This document shows positions 48,503 to 58,639 of a DNA stretch of 64,000 nucleotides, one piece after another. The stretch comes from Leptospira sp. WS58.C1 (GTDB lineage Bacteria > Spirochaetota > Leptospiria > Leptospirales > Leptospiraceae). The stretch spans positions 620,001 to 684,000 of the forward strand of contig NZ_CP162137.1 in the NCBI RefSeq assembly GCF_040833995.1, read 5' to 3'. A program made the translations under genes and the position numbers. How positions within the stretch are numbered: position 1 is the first letter of the stretch; each line of letters opens with the position of its first letter. The notes under the pieces are model-generated. The model searched no databases. It was given only the letters and a program-made list of their open reading frames with translations, and was not told the origin of the DNA.

Positions 48503-49368
48503 GTGAACTCCCCAAGCCTTCTTATATAGGCAAAGTTAGAGACGTATACGATTTAGGAAATTCCCTGATATTATCTTCTACGGATAGGATTTCCGCATTC
48601 GATGTGGTTTTTCGCCAGATCGTTCCCGGCAAGGGAAAAGTTTTAAATAAGATCTCCGCAGAATGGTTTTCCTACTTTAAGGATATTCCGAATCATATTA
48701 TTGAGACCGATGTTTCTAAGTTTCCACCTCCTTTTAAAGATCATCCTGATCTAAAGGATCGGTCTGTGCTTGTAAAAAAATGCAAACGGATCGATTTCGA
48801 ATGTGTGGTCCGCGGTTATCTTTCCGGTTCCGGTTGGAAAGAATACAAACAGGACGGAACACTGGCTTTTAAAAAACTTCCTCCCGGTCTGCAAGAGTCC
48901 CAAAAACTGCCGGAGCCTTGTTTTACTCCTGCGATCAAAAACGATACGGGCCATGACGAGAATATCTCCGAAGAGAGAATGAAAAACGAGATCGGATCCG
49001 AACTCTTCTCAATTTTGAAGGAAAAATCGATTTCCATCTATACCAGGGCCGCTGAACTGGTAGCTAGGGCTGGGATTTTGCTCTGCGATACCAAATTTGA
49101 ATTCGGGATTTTGGACGATAAAGTCATCCTGATCGACGAAATTTTGACTCCGGATTCTTCTCGGTATTGGGCTGAAAGTGCCTATGTTATCGGGACTACT
49201 CCGCCCAGCATGGACAAACAGATCTTAAGGAATTATCTGGAAAAATCGGGCTGGAACAAGGTTCCTCCTCCTCCGGATCTTCCGGAAAGTCTGATTATGG
49301 AATTGCAAGAGGCATATAAGGAAATACAGGACCGACTATTAAAATGTTTATCGCAAGAATCAACGTAA
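48499..49368 (+). CDS. purC: SAICAR synthetase
   Basis: The enzyme couples CAIR with aspartate in purine synthesis. Seen: [44 protein letters not shown], and [13 protein letters not shown]. Length 289 suits the stand-alone bacterial form. It starts inside the phosphatase stop codon (ATGA) and overlaps purS by 25 bases. Confidence 0.95.
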   Translation: MSELPKPSYIGKVRDVYDLGNSLILSSTDRISAFDVVFRQIVPGKGKVLNKISAEWFSYFKDIPNHIIETDVSKFPPPFKDHPDLKDRSVLVKKCKRIDFECVVRGYLSGSGWKEYKQDGTLAFKKLPPGLQESQKLPEPCFTPAIKNDTGHDENISEERMKNEIGSELFSILKEKSISIYTRAAELVARAGILLCDTKFEFGILDDKVILIDEILTPDSSRYWAESAYVIGTTPPSMDKQILRNYLEKSGWNKVPPPPDLPESLIMELQEAYKEIQDRLLKCLSQEST

Positions 49369-49592
49369 CTCTAAAAGAATCCGTTCTCGATCCTCAAGGG
49401 AACACTGTGAAGTCCACACTCCAGGAACTGGGTGAAAAATCGGTCCAAGACGTAAGAGTCGGAAAATATATCGAGGTCAAATTGGATTCTCCGGATCTGG
49501 AAACAGCAAAGAAGACGGTAGCCAATCTCTGCGAAAAACTTTTAGTAAATCATGTGATTGAAACGTATCGTTCGGAGATCGTAACGGAATGA
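49344..49592 (+). CDS. purS: Phosphoribosylformylglycinamidine synthase subunit PurS
   Basis: 82 residues: [36 protein letters not shown] and [13 protein letters not shown] match PurS, which bridges PurQ and PurL. It overlaps purC by 25 bases and purQ by four. Confidence 0.92.
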   Translation: MFIARINVTLKESVLDPQGNTVKSTLQELGEKSVQDVRVGKYIEVKLDSPDLETAKKTVANLCEKLLVNHVIETYRSEIVTE

Positions 49593-50248
49593 AAGCGGCT
49601 GTAGTCACTTTTCCCGGTTCTAATTGTGATAATGATATCGTAAGAGTCCTTTCCGAGTTTTATTCCGCGAAAGTAGATAAGATCTGGCATAAGGACCAAT
49701 TCTCCGAAAAATACGATCTGGTCATTCTCCCTGGGGGATTTTCTTACGGAGATTATTTGAGATCCGGAGCAATGGCTCCGTTTTCTCCCGTCATGAAATC
49801 GGTAAAAGAACATACCGATCGCGGAGGAAAATTATTCGGGATCTGCAACGGATTCCAAATATTAGCGGAAGCGGGTTATCTTCCCGGTGCGTTAATACGT
49901 AATAGAAATTTAAAGTATGTATGTAGGACGATCGGTCTTAAAAAAGCGTCTAACGCGAATAAGATAAGCGGTAGTCTGCCCGATGATAAGATCCTCAGAG
50001 TTCCGGTGGCTCATGGAGACGGATGTTACTTCGCTTCCGAAGAGATCCGCAAACAATTAAAGGACGAAGGTCGGATTTTATTTCTGTATGCGGGAGACAA
50101 CCCGAACGGAAGTTTGGACGATATCGCAGGGATCTGTTCTCCCGATTTTAAAGTGGCAGGTATGATGCCTCACCCCGAAAGAGCGATGAACCCGATCACA
50201 GGCGAAATGGACGGTAAAACCGTTTTAGATCTTCTAATCGCTTCTTAA
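49589..50248 (+). CDS. purQ: Phosphoribosylformylglycinamidine synthase glutaminase PurQ
   Basis: Class I glutaminase: [27 protein letters not shown], the nucleophile Cys in [10 protein letters not shown] and the catalytic His-Glu in PHPERAM. It supplies ammonia to PurL. The purL gene is not the next gene (a leftward hypothetical gene follows), so the large subunit is encoded elsewhere. Confidence 0.95.
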   Translation: MKAAVVTFPGSNCDNDIVRVLSEFYSAKVDKIWHKDQFSEKYDLVILPGGFSYGDYLRSGAMAPFSPVMKSVKEHTDRGGKLFGICNGFQILAEAGYLPGALIRNRNLKYVCRTIGLKKASNANKISGSLPDDKILRVPVAHGDGCYFASEEIRKQLKDEGRILFLYAGDNPNGSLDDIAGICSPDFKVAGMMPHPERAMNPITGEMDGKTVLDLLIAS

Positions 50249-50271
50249 CTTTTCGCCTTGGCGTGGAAATC

Positions 50272-51237
50272 CTAAGTTCTTTCGGTCTTTTCTAAAATTG
50301 CGATCCCGTCCGAGATTTTTTCCTTTTTGGATTTAGTCTTGATCCATCCGGAAACCGTATATAATGTTTTTATAAACTTTTCGGTTCCCAGGTTTTTGGG
50401 ACGGGAGAAGCTTGCCTCTATCTCAGGTTCTAGCTCCAGCTCTAATTTCGAATTTTGATCTCGGACAATCTTACGTTTTCCGTTCCCGGTCCAGACTGCA
50501 CTCCCAAGATCCGAAACTTCTCCATTGGTCCAAACTAGGATCTCATCTTCTAAATAAAGATGGACCTTCTTCTTCGTAGAAACGTTCAGATAGATCCTAT
50601 TTTCCAATGGGAATACTTCCGGCCCGTACCCTTTTCCGACAGTATAAGACAAAAGTCCATTCTCCAAAGAAACGGATAGATCGTTCCAAGAGAGTTGTCC
50701 TTCTACCCTTAGATCGGGAGAATGATTTTTAAAGACCCAATCTTTGCCGGAAGGAGAAATTTGAGTGAACCAGCTGCCCTTATTCTTCTCTCCCGTATAA
50801 GCCAAAGCATCCAATTGAAAGTTCAGATTTTTTTCCCAAATCGCGGAATGTGTATAACCTTGGCGAATATTATCATCCAGCCTGAAATTGAATCTTTTGT
50901 CGGATTTAGTGAAACTCCAATAACCGTTCTTAAAACTTCCCTGGTGGATAAAAGAAGAAGCGCCATTCTCTAAAAGAGAGATCTCCTGCAGGTTCCCGGT
51001 CTCTCTATTCCAGAGTAAAAGATTTGCTCCCGATCTAAATTTGCTCGCATAGATCCTGAGTTCTAAAAAGATTTTTTCGCTTAAAATATCTACGAGCACT
51101 GAATCTACGGATCTGAATCTGGCAAAAAGTCCTGCGTTGTATTCTTTGGAATTATCGATTTGTACAGGACCGAAATATTTTCCAAACAAAGGTTCTAATG
51201 TGGAAGGATGAAGAATGGAGCTTAAATGTTCTTTCAT
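50272..51237 (-). CDS. Hypothetical protein, beta-rich
   Basis: No family recognised. It has 321 residues, no signal peptide, and a rich alternation of strands (FVGFSKS-like short pieces such as YWSFTKSDKRFNFRL, SVSLENGLLSYTVGKG, IYLNVSTKKKVHLYLEDE). The shape would suit a lipocalin-like or beta-sandwich fold, such as the carotenoid-hydratase/AttH type, but I see no decisive motif. It is convergent with purQ, 23 bases on. Confidence 0.55.
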   Translation of the reverse strand: MKEHLSSILHPSTLEPLFGKYFGPVQIDNSKEYNAGLFARFRSVDSVLVDILSEKIFLELRIYASKFRSGANLLLWNRETGNLQEISLLENGASSFIHQGSFKNGYWSFTKSDKRFNFRLDDNIRQGYTHSAIWEKNLNFQLDALAYTGEKNKGSWFTQISPSGKDWVFKNHSPDLRVEGQLSWNDLSVSLENGLLSYTVGKGYGPEVFPLENRIYLNVSTKKKVHLYLEDEILVWTNGEVSDLGSAVWTGNGKRKIVRDQNSKLELELEPEIEASFSRPKNLGTEKFIKTLYTVSGWIKTKSKKEKISDGIAILEKTERT

Positions 51238-51412
51238 GGATGGTTCATTTAATGACGATTAGTCGGTTATTTTCTCTCGCATAAAAACTCGTTTGAGACG
51301 GGGCTTTGTAACAAAAGAAAACAAATAATTTGCCATTATCCGGAAAAAGGGTAAGAAAAAAAGGGAATTTTCCAAGCTTTCCTCTTCATTCCTAACACTG
51401 TTTCAGGGAAAT

Positions 51413-52705
51413 ATGCTTGTGTGTAAACTTCAACCGGATTCTAGTAGTGAAGGAATCTGCATGCTCGCCGAATACGAGTCCCAACAAATTCTATCTCTGG
51501 GCGAAGGTTATTATACCCCTCATTACCAGCCGATCTTAGACGTCGGAAATCGTAATATTATAGGTTACGAGGTTTTGGGCAGAGTATTTTCTCCCGAGTC
51601 CAACGAATACCATTCCTTAGGTTATCATTTTCATAATCCGGATACGGATACCGTACGTTTAGTCCATATAGATCGAATCATTCGTGAAAAAGCGATCAAA
51701 CATGTGAAGGAAACCGGTCTCAAGACTAAAATTTTCCTGAACATGATGCCCAATTTTCTCTCCATGGTCTACACGGGAGAAGTGTTGGATATCAAACGTC
51801 TTCATATTCTTCATCTGATAGATAAATACGATATTAACCCGAACGATCTAGTTTTGGAGATCACGGAAGATAAGTTCGAAGGAAATATCGAAAAACTTTT
51901 ATATATCGTCAGCCTATTTAGAGAAAGAGGGATCAAGATCGCGGTCGACGATCTTGGGGTCGGTTTTTCCAATTTGGAAAGGATCGGTTATATCCATCCG
52001 GATATTATGAAAGTGGACATAAAAATTATGAGAGAAAGTTTGAATAGACGTTCTTTCAAAAATGTTCTCTCCGCGATCTCGGAAATGTCCCAAAGGCTGG
52101 GTTCTCAACTTTTATTCGAAGGAGTAGAGAACGAAGATGAGCTGTATCTTGCTCTTTCCATGGGAGCCAATCTTTTACAGGGTTTTTATTTCTCTCGTCC
52201 TACTCTCGATTTTCAGGACAAAAAACGTTTTAATAAGACGCTCAAAACATCGCTCGAAAAATTCTCCGGACTTAGGTTCTTGGAGATCCTAGAAAATCTC
52301 AGAAAAGAGCAGTCTTTCTTGGATCAATTTGTGGACTTATTCAAGGATCTGGAAACTTCTTCCGAAGAGTCGATGGCAGAGGCATTGAGCGGTGTTTTGG
52401 ACAGACTTCCGCTGGAAACCACTTCCGTTTTGGTCTGTGATATGCACGGATATCAGATAACTCCTACATTTAAGAGAGAAGCTTACGATCTACCTTGGAC
52501 AAGGTTACTCACCGAGGTAGGGAATAATTACGCTTGGAAACCGTTCTTCATCCGTCATAAGGCGGAAACCTATCATTCCAGCCGAGTTTCCGGATTTACC
52601 GAACCTTTTCATGATATAGAGACCAAACGTCAATATGTCTTATTCACCCTGAATCTGGGCGAGGATCACGTTCTCATTCTCCGCTTGGACTGGGAATCGT
52701 ACTGA
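51413..52705 (+). CDS. EAL-domain cyclic-di-GMP phosphodiesterase-like protein
   Basis: The EAL domain spans about residues 30-265: GYEVLGR (EVL in place of EAL), LNMMPNFLSM, LEITEDKF, AVDDLGVGFSN, KVDIKIM and LLFEGVENEDEL with the later Gln in LLQGFYFSRP. The metal-binding Glu, Asn, Glu and Asp-Asp are kept, so activity is possible despite Val54. A C-terminal domain (about 345-430) begins VLVCDMHGYQITPTFKR and looks like the YkuI-C/PAS-like domain found after EAL. No membrane segment. AGGGA precedes the ATG. Confidence 0.85.
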   Translation: MLVCKLQPDSSSEGICMLAEYESQQILSLGEGYYTPHYQPILDVGNRNIIGYEVLGRVFSPESNEYHSLGYHFHNPDTDTVRLVHIDRIIREKAIKHVKETGLKTKIFLNMMPNFLSMVYTGEVLDIKRLHILHLIDKYDINPNDLVLEITEDKFEGNIEKLLYIVSLFRERGIKIAVDDLGVGFSNLERIGYIHPDIMKVDIKIMRESLNRRSFKNVLSAISEMSQRLGSQLLFEGVENEDELYLALSMGANLLQGFYFSRPTLDFQDKKRFNKTLKTSLEKFSGLRFLEILENLRKEQSFLDQFVDLFKDLETSSEESMAEALSGVLDRLPLETTSVLVCDMHGYQITPTFKREAYDLPWTRLLTEVGNNYAWKPFFIRHKAETYHSSRVSGFTEPFHDIETKRQYVLFTLNLGEDHVLILRLDWESY

Positions 52706-52783
52706 AGTCCCGACTTCCAAACATCTTTCCTATTGATCTCCGCCTCAGGAATAAAAACATAGTCCTAGGCAGGGGTCCTATAC

Positions 52784-53545
52784 GTGGCGGAACTACTCAA
52801 AATTTTAAATCTTCGCGCCGGAGTGGAAACCGAATCCGGTGAAGTACAGGAAATCCTAAAAGGGGTAGACCTTACTATCGGCGAGGGCGAAGTCCATGCC
52901 ATCATGGGTCCAAACGGATCCGGAAAAAGTACATTATCAAATGTCATCATGGGTCACCCAAAATATAAGGTGATCTCCGGGGATATACTTTTCCAAGGGG
53001 AATCCCTTCTCGAAAAGCCGACCGACGAAAGAGCCAGGGCGGGTATTTTTCTCTGTTTTCAATACCCCACAAGCATTCCCGGTGTAACGATCGGAAATTT
53101 TTTACGCACCATCTTAAAATCCGTCCGAGGCAAAGACTTACCGGTAAAAGAATTCCGCAAAGAATTAAAGGAAGCCACCGCTTTATTAGAAGTTCCTGAT
53201 ACTTGGATCGGAAGATACGTGAACGACGGTTTTTCCGGCGGGGAGAAAAAAAGGAACGAGATCCTTCAGATGACCCTTCTCAAACCGAAACTTTCCGTTT
53301 TGGATGAAACCGATTCCGGTTTGGACATCGACGCACTTAGAATTATCAGCGAAGGGATCACTAAAAACAAATCCGCAGATAGATCCATACTCCTCATCAC
53401 ACATTACCAAAGAATGTTAAATTACGTTACCCCTGATTTCGTTCACGTTTTTGCACAAGGCAAGATCCTTAAAACAGGCGGAAGAGAACTTGCCCTTGAA
53501 TTGGAAGAAAAAGGATACGATTGGATCCTAAACGGAGCGAACTAA
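52784..53545 (+). CDS. sufC: FeS assembly ATPase SufC
   Basis: Walker [10 protein letters not shown], signature [10 protein letters not shown] and [18 protein letters not shown] identify SufC. It powers transfer of Fe-S clusters with SufB and SufD. GTG start. Five bases after its stop lies sufD. Upstream is the EAL gene rather than sufB, which is its usual neighbour. Confidence 0.95.
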   Translation: MAELLKILNLRAGVETESGEVQEILKGVDLTIGEGEVHAIMGPNGSGKSTLSNVIMGHPKYKVISGDILFQGESLLEKPTDERARAGIFLCFQYPTSIPGVTIGNFLRTILKSVRGKDLPVKEFRKELKEATALLEVPDTWIGRYVNDGFSGGEKKRNEILQMTLLKPKLSVLDETDSGLDIDALRIISEGITKNKSADRSILLITHYQRMLNYVTPDFVHVFAQGKILKTGGRELALELEEKGYDWILNGAN

Positions 53546-53549
53546 AGGA

Positions 53550-54731
53550 ATGCTTTTGGCGGAATCCATTTCGGAATACATCAAGGAGAAGAAGGAACCT
53601 TCCATTCTTACCGAATTCCGTACGAACGCCGAAAAACTTCTGAACTCCGCAACATTTCCCGATTCTTCTCTCGAATCTTGGAGAAAGATTAGTCTTTCTA
53701 ATTTTAAAATTTCTGAATATACTAAAGTTTGTCCGGATTCTTCCGTAACGGTTTCCGGAAACGCGAAGGTCACCAAATTACAGGATCTTCCTCCTGAAAA
53801 ACTTTCGGAAGTCCTGAAAAAAACGGCACCTGCTATTTCCTTTTATTCCAAAGAATGGTTTCCACTTTTTGTATTTTCCAGGTTCACTCATGCGTATTAT
53901 GTACAGCTGGGTTCGGATCCTTCTTCTTTACCTGAGATCAAGGTTGAATGTAAGGATGGAAATATCATTCTTCCACTTTTGATCGTGGATGCTTTTCCGG
54001 GAGCCAAGTCCAATTTTCTGGAAAGATGGGAATCTCCGTCTCAGAAAGATCTGGTTCTTATGAGCGGAGTCACCATTCTTCTTACACCTCCTAACGGAGA
54101 TTTCCAGTATTCTAGTTTGGAAAATTTGGGAGATTCCACTTTTCATTTTAGAGCTACGTACGGGATCCAGGAAAAAGATTCCAAGTTCCATGCGAGTCTT
54201 GCTTCTTGGGGCGGATATAAGGGAAAATCATTCTATGATACGAATGTTGCCGGGAAAGGATGTTGGACACGTTATGTGGGTCTTTCTCCTTTAAAAGCGA
54301 GAGAATTCCAAGACACTGAAGTCCGTATTCTTCATTCCGAAAGCCATGCACAAAGTTCTATTTTATACCGCACCGTCGTAAGAGAGAAGGCTCACCATGT
54401 ATTTACAGGGAACCTACATATACCTTCTCACTGCAAAGATGTGGGTGCGATCCAAATCAATAATAACCTTCTGTTAGACAGGACCGCAAGAGCCGAATCC
54501 ATTCCTAAATTGGAAGTATTTGCTGATAGTGTAAAATGCGAACACGGTGCCACTGTCGGAGAAATAGACGAAGAGCAATTATTCTACTTAGCTTCCCGAG
54601 GAATCTCGGAAGAAGAAGCCCGTAAAATGATCGTAGAAGGGTTCTTGAACGAAGTAGTCCGAGAATTTCCATCCGAAACGGTTCGCGAAGAATTATCTTC
54701 CATGATAGAATCTAGGATGTTGGGCGAGTAA
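53550..54731 (+). CDS. sufD: FeS assembly protein SufD
   Basis: The 393 residues match SufD: early [11 protein letters not shown], then a right-handed parallel-helix core and the C-terminal [20 protein letters not shown]. SufB would be 470-480 residues and has a different N-terminus. The last base of its stop is the first of the Rieske ATG. Confidence 0.88.
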   Translation: MLLAESISEYIKEKKEPSILTEFRTNAEKLLNSATFPDSSLESWRKISLSNFKISEYTKVCPDSSVTVSGNAKVTKLQDLPPEKLSEVLKKTAPAISFYSKEWFPLFVFSRFTHAYYVQLGSDPSSLPEIKVECKDGNIILPLLIVDAFPGAKSNFLERWESPSQKDLVLMSGVTILLTPPNGDFQYSSLENLGDSTFHFRATYGIQEKDSKFHASLASWGGYKGKSFYDTNVAGKGCWTRYVGLSPLKAREFQDTEVRILHSESHAQSSILYRTVVREKAHHVFTGNLHIPSHCKDVGAIQINNNLLLDRTARAESIPKLEVFADSVKCEHGATVGEIDEEQLFYLASRGISEEEARKMIVEGFLNEVVREFPSETVREELSSMIESRMLGE

Positions 54732-55045
54732 TGGGTGACTTTCAGAGACTGGCTAAACTTTCCGATCTGAAAGAAGGAGAGATATTCGTAGCTGAAACCC
54801 GTTACCATAGGGTAGGATTAACTAGACTGGGGAACGAAGTCTGTGCATTTGCGGATCTTTGCACCCATGATGGCGAGGATATTTCAACCGGTGAATTGGA
54901 AGGGGACGTAATCGTTTGTCCAAGGCATTCCGCGAAGTTTAATATCCGTACCGGTAAGGTACTTTGTATGCCTGCAGTGGAAGATTTGCCAGTCTATAAG
55001 ACTAGAATCGTGGGTGACGAAGTCGAAGTGGAATTAGAGGATTGA
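54731..55045 (+). CDS. Rieske-type [2Fe-2S] ferredoxin
   Basis: The 104-residue protein has the Rieske ligands CTH (Cys44, His46) and CPRH (Cys63, His66), with [12 protein letters not shown] between and SAKFNIRTG after, as in non-haem dioxygenase-type ferredoxins. It sits inside the suf cluster, overlapping sufD by one base, so it may be an electron donor to cluster assembly, as seen in several suf operons. Confidence 0.9.
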   Translation: MGDFQRLAKLSDLKEGEIFVAETRYHRVGLTRLGNEVCAFADLCTHDGEDISTGELEGDVIVCPRHSAKFNIRTGKVLCMPAVEDLPVYKTRIVGDEVEVELED

Positions 55046-55072
55046 CATGGGGAACCGAGGAGAAGAGAAACT

Positions 55073-56314
55073 TTGAGTTTTGATCTCGAAAAGATACGAA
55101 GAGATTTTCCGATTCTATCTACTCAGATAGGCGGCAAGCCCTTGGTGTTTCTGGACAGCGCCGCCAGTTCTCAAAAGCCTAAGTCCGTCATTGATACCAT
55201 TCGTAAATATTACGAAGCGGAGAATGCGAACATCCACCGCGGAGTGTATTCTCTTTCCCAAAAGGCCACCGAAAAATACGAGATGGCCCGGATCAAAACT
55301 TCCAGATTCATCGGAGCTGCCTGCGCTAAGGTTGTTATATTCACTCGTAATACTACCGAATCCATCAATTTAGTGGCTCAGTCTTGGGGACGCACTAATA
55401 TCCATGAAGGTGACGAGATCGTACTCACCGAATTAGAGCACCATTCTAATTTGGTTCCTTGGCAGATGTTGGCCCAGGAAAAACAAGCCGTCTTAAAATT
55501 TATTCCTCTCAACCAAGATTCCACCTTGGATCTTAGCAATTTGGACGAGGTCATCACTGAAAGAGTAAAGTTAGTCGCTCTTGCTCAAATGTCCAATGTG
55601 ACCGGCACTATTCACGATCTATCTGCGATCATTCGCAGGGCCAGAGAAGTAGGAGCAAAGGTATTGATAGACGGTGCCCAGGGGATCTGTCATCTTCCCA
55701 CAAATGTCCAAAAAGAAGATTTTGATTTTTATGCATTCTCCGCTCATAAGATGCTCGGACCGACAGGCGTAGGAGTTCTTTACGCTAAGGAAGAGATCTT
55801 AGAAACCATGCCTCCTTGGATGGGAGGAGGAGATATGATCTCCAAGGTTTGGAAGGAAAAGTCCACCTATGCGGATCTTCCTGCAAGATTGGAGGCCGGG
55901 ACTCCGAATATTTCGGGAGTGATCGGATTTGGAGCTGCTATCGAATATTTGGAATCTGTAGGAATGCAGGAGATCAGAGATCACGAGTTGGAACTCCTAC
56001 AATATGCCTTGGATCGATTGGAAGATTTCGGCGGTTTGGAACTGTACGGAACAAACGATCTAAGCAAAAGAGGAGGAGTAATTTCCTTCAATTTCCCAGG
56101 AGTTCATCCTCACGACGTAGGTTCCATTTTGGATGAAGAAGGGATTGCAATCCGTGTGGGACATCATTGCGCTCAGCCGTTTATGGATTTCAAGGGGATC
56201 GCCGGCACTTGCCGCGCTTCTTTCTATCTTTATAATACCAAAGAAGATGTAGATTCTCTTTTGGTAGGTCTAAAGAAAGTGAAGGAGATTTTCGGCCGTG
56301 TCCTTAAGCGATAG
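55073..56314 (+). CDS. sufS: Cysteine desulfurase SufS
   Basis: The PLP enzyme takes sulphur from cysteine. Motifs: [31 protein letters not shown], the PLP Lys in [21 protein letters not shown] and the catalytic Cys in [12 protein letters not shown]. Start TTG at 55073 has GAGGAGA 9 bases before it. The end overlaps sufU by 17 bases. Confidence 0.95.
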   Translation: MSFDLEKIRRDFPILSTQIGGKPLVFLDSAASSQKPKSVIDTIRKYYEAENANIHRGVYSLSQKATEKYEMARIKTSRFIGAACAKVVIFTRNTTESINLVAQSWGRTNIHEGDEIVLTELEHHSNLVPWQMLAQEKQAVLKFIPLNQDSTLDLSNLDEVITERVKLVALAQMSNVTGTIHDLSAIIRRAREVGAKVLIDGAQGICHLPTNVQKEDFDFYAFSAHKMLGPTGVGVLYAKEEILETMPPWMGGGDMISKVWKEKSTYADLPARLEAGTPNISGVIGFGAAIEYLESVGMQEIRDHELELLQYALDRLEDFGGLELYGTNDLSKRGGVISFNFPGVHPHDVGSILDEEGIAIRVGHHCAQPFMDFKGIAGTCRASFYLYNTKEDVDSLLVGLKKVKEIFGRVLKR

Positions 56315-56723
56315 TCTTTACCAAGAAGTACTACTCGATCATTACCAAAACCCGAGACATCACGGAAAGATGGAACACTCCGATCTTCATGAAGAAGGTG
56401 TCAATCCTCTCTGCGGTGATGAGGTGGAACTATTCCTGAAACTGAAAGGAGATATAATCTCCGAGATCAGTTTTGTGGGGAAAGGTTGTTCTATCTCCCA
56501 AGCCTCCGCTTCTATGCTTACGGACAGTCTTTACGGTAAAACAATCACCGAAGCAAAAACACTTCTCCACGAATTTAAAGGAATGCTTTTAGAGGATAAG
56601 GTCCCAAATTTTTCGGAAGAATATGAAGACCTCGAATCCATGGAAGCGGTAAAGAAGATTCCGGCGCGAATCAAATGTGCCACGCTTGCCTGGAATACTT
56701 TGGAAAAAGCGATCGGAAAGTAA
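56298..56723 (+). CDS. sufU: Zinc-dependent sulphurtransferase SufU
   Basis: 141 residues with Cys39, Asp41, Cys64 and Cys127 ([18 protein letters not shown] and RIKCATLAW), the zinc ligands of SufU, which accepts sulphur from SufS. It overlaps sufS by 17 bases, so the two are coupled. It is followed within 60 bases by a promoter for the toxin-antitoxin pair. Confidence 0.92.
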   Translation: MSLSDSLYQEVLLDHYQNPRHHGKMEHSDLHEEGVNPLCGDEVELFLKLKGDIISEISFVGKGCSISQASASMLTDSLYGKTITEAKTLLHEFKGMLLEDKVPNFSEEYEDLESMEAVKKIPARIKCATLAWNTLEKAIGK

Positions 56724-56744
56724 AAAAAATTTGGCCAAAAGAGC

Positions 56745-56773
56745 TTGACTTAGGTGGCCCCGGTGGCTACAAT
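56745..56773 (+). promoter_or_regulatory. Promoter of the VapBC-type module, probably leaderless
   Basis: TTGACT (56745-56750), 17 bases, TACAAT (56768-56773). Six bases later is the ATG at 56780. With the usual 6-8 base distance from the -10 box, transcription would start at, or next to, that ATG, and no ribosome site is available before it. Confidence 0.65.
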
Positions 56774-56779
56774 TTTGAC

Positions 56780-57079
56780 ATGAGAGCGGTTGGGATCAAA
56801 GATCTTAAAAATAATCTAAGTAGCTTTCTGGATTTTGTACGAGGAGGAGAGACTATCCTTATCTTGGACAGAAATCAGCCTATTGCAGAGATCAAAAAAT
56901 TCGACCAGAAATCGGATCTCACCAAACAATATTTAGAAGAAGCAATCGCTTCTAATTCTATTATTCCCGCGAAAAATCAGAAAGGAATCAATATTCCGAA
57001 ATCCATTCTGTTAAAAGCTGGAATCAAATATAGAGTCTCTACAGCTTGGAGGGAAGCTTACCGGGCAGACAGGGATTAA
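56780..57079 (+). CDS. Antitoxin of Phd/YefM type, VapB-like
   Basis: Residues 1-40 (MRAVGIKDLKNNLSSFLDFV, then RGGETILILDRNQPIAEIKK) are the DNA-binding part of Phd/YefM-type antitoxins: an Ala/Gly-Leu-x-x-L-Asn-x-x-L helix and a strand. The C-terminal tail (ISIPKSILLKAGIKYRVST-like) would wrap the toxin. It ends directly before the toxin ATG (TAAATG). It lacks an upstream ribosome site but has a strong promoter 6 bases before, so it may be translated from a leaderless message. The ORF open upstream of 56780 overlaps sufU and is not used. Confidence 0.75.
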   Translation: MRAVGIKDLKNNLSSFLDFVRGGETILILDRNQPIAEIKKFDQKSDLTKQYLEEAIASNSIIPAKNQKGINIPKSILLKAGIKYRVSTAWREAYRADRD

Positions 57080-57517
57080 ATGGTCTTATATATAGATACT
57101 AGTCTTCTATTAAATATTCTTTATGCAGAAGCCGGTTACGAAGACCATTTGGATTATTTCAACAGATCGGATCTCAAGTTCGGTTCTATCCTACTTGAGA
57201 TAGAAAGTTTCAGAAGTTTACATTTCACGTATTCTAAAGAATCCAAACATTTACCTAAAAATTGGTTTAAAGACGCGGAAGGATTCCTGGGCGAGTTCAT
57301 TTCTCAGATCAATTTAAAAAATCTGGATGACGATGTTTGGACTGAAATCCGAAAGAATAAGGATGTCCTGGAATTAAAATCATTGGATGCAGCTCATTTA
57401 GCCACCGCATTGCATATACGAAAGTCTATCTCCGACGAATTGATCCTTTGCTCCATGGACGAAAAATTCAGATCCGTGGCCAAAAAATTGGGTTTTAAAT
57501 TGTATCCAAAAAAATAA
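57080..57517 (+). CDS. PIN-domain toxin, VapC-like
   Basis: The PIN fold acidic residues are Asp6 (YIDTSLL), Glu40 (ILLEIES), Asp103 (SLDAAHLATA) and Asp127 (CSMDEKF). VapC toxins cut tRNA or rRNA. Length 145, and the ATG joins the antitoxin stop with no spacing. All four acidic residues are kept, so it is probably active. Confidence 0.88.
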   Translation: MVLYIDTSLLLNILYAEAGYEDHLDYFNRSDLKFGSILLEIESFRSLHFTYSKESKHLPKNWFKDAEGFLGEFISQINLKNLDDDVWTEIRKNKDVLELKSLDAAHLATALHIRKSISDELILCSMDEKFRSVAKKLGFKLYPKK

Positions 57518-57598
57518 AAATTTCTTCAGATCGCAAGAACTATCAAGCAAGAGTAAAAGTTTAAGCTTAGGATACTGGAAACAGTACCAAGGACTGTA

Positions 57599-58429
57599 AT
57601 GGATTTCGTTCAAAAGGCTCTCTGGTTTATAGAAGGTCATTCTAAAGAAAATATTTCTCTAGAAGATGTTGCAAAGAATGCAGGGGTTTCTCCCTTTCAT
57701 TTGACCCGCTCTTTTTCTTTGACCATGGGAGTTTCTTTGATGAAATATCTGAGAGGACGACGTTTGAGCGAAGCCGCAAAAATATTGGTGGAAAATGGAT
57801 CCAATATTTTAGATCTCGCTTTGGATGTCGGCTACGGATCTCACGAAGCATTTACTAGAGCTTTTAAGGATCAATTCTCTATCACTCCAGAACAGGTAAA
57901 GTCCCAGGGGCATCTTGGTAATGTGAACTTAGTGGAGGCAATTACCTTGAACTCAGAACCAATTCCTAAAATCGATCCGCCCAGATTCGAAACCGTCCCG
58001 CCTAGACTATTTGCGGGTATTGTAGAACGTTACGATTGTCAAATGCCTGCAGGTATTCCAAATCAATGGCAAAGTTTCGGAGCATACCTTGGAAATATTC
58101 CTTCTCAAGTCGGAGATGCTGCTTACGGAGTTTGTTATAATTTCGATGCAGAAGGTAACTTTGATTATATGTGCGGAGTAGAAGTTTCTTCTTCTTCCGG
58201 ATTACCTAAAGAATTTCAGATACTTAAGATCCCTGCGCAGAGGTACGCAGTGTTTACTCATAAGGGTCATATTGCCGGGATCAGAGCAACATTTGCCGCT
58301 GCAGGCAAATGGTTTCCGGATTCCGGTGCAAAACCTTTTGAGGGTGCAAACCTGGAAAGGTATGGTAAAGAATTTAATCCTGTTACAGGAATGGGAGGAA
58401 TAGAAATTTGGATCCCGGTGGAGGATTGA
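57599..58429 (+). CDS. AraC-type regulator with GyrI-like effector domain
   Basis: HTH of AraC (two helix-turn-helices) at residues 8-100: SKENISLEDVAKNAGVSPFH, then LTRSFSLTMGVSLMKYLRGR, LDLALDVGYGSHEAFTRAFK. The C-terminal 155 residues are a GyrI/Rob-like ligand-binding domain (PPRLFAGIVERYD, then QRYAVFTHKGH). It is probably a drug- or stress-binding activator of the MarA/Rob type. The start has AAGGA 5-6 bases before it; the end overlaps the next small gene by 22 bases. Confidence 0.85.
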   Translation: MDFVQKALWFIEGHSKENISLEDVAKNAGVSPFHLTRSFSLTMGVSLMKYLRGRRLSEAAKILVENGSNILDLALDVGYGSHEAFTRAFKDQFSITPEQVKSQGHLGNVNLVEAITLNSEPIPKIDPPRFETVPPRLFAGIVERYDCQMPAGIPNQWQSFGAYLGNIPSQVGDAAYGVCYNFDAEGNFDYMCGVEVSSSSGLPKEFQILKIPAQRYAVFTHKGHIAGIRATFAAAGKWFPDSGAKPFEGANLERYGKEFNPVTGMGGIEIWIPVED

Positions 58430-58617
58430 ACCTTCCTAAAGGCCTTGCGGCTCCTGCTCGCAGGGCTTTGGCAAATAACGGGATCCATTCCTTATCTCAA
58501 CTTGCGAAATATTCGGAAGAAGAATTGTTGGAATTCCACGGGATCGGCAAGAACGCGATCCTGGTCCTTCGTTCCGCTTTGAAAGAGATCGGAAAGGATT
58601 TGAAAGTTTCCTCCTGA
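58408..58617 (+). CDS. Small HhH/alpha-CTD-like protein
   Basis: 69 residues resembling the helix-hairpin-helix of RNA polymerase alpha C-terminal domain: RRALANNGIHSLSQLAKYSE, then LLEFHGIGKNAILVLRSALK. A GIGKNA hairpin would bind DNA or protein. TTG start with GGGAGGA 8 bases before it, lying inside the AraC gene; 22 bases overlap suggests coupling. No enzyme part is seen. Confidence 0.7.
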   Translation: MDPGGGLNLPKGLAAPARRALANNGIHSLSQLAKYSEEELLEFHGIGKNAILVLRSALKEIGKDLKVSS

Positions 58618-58639
58618 AATTCGAAACTATCATTTTCGA

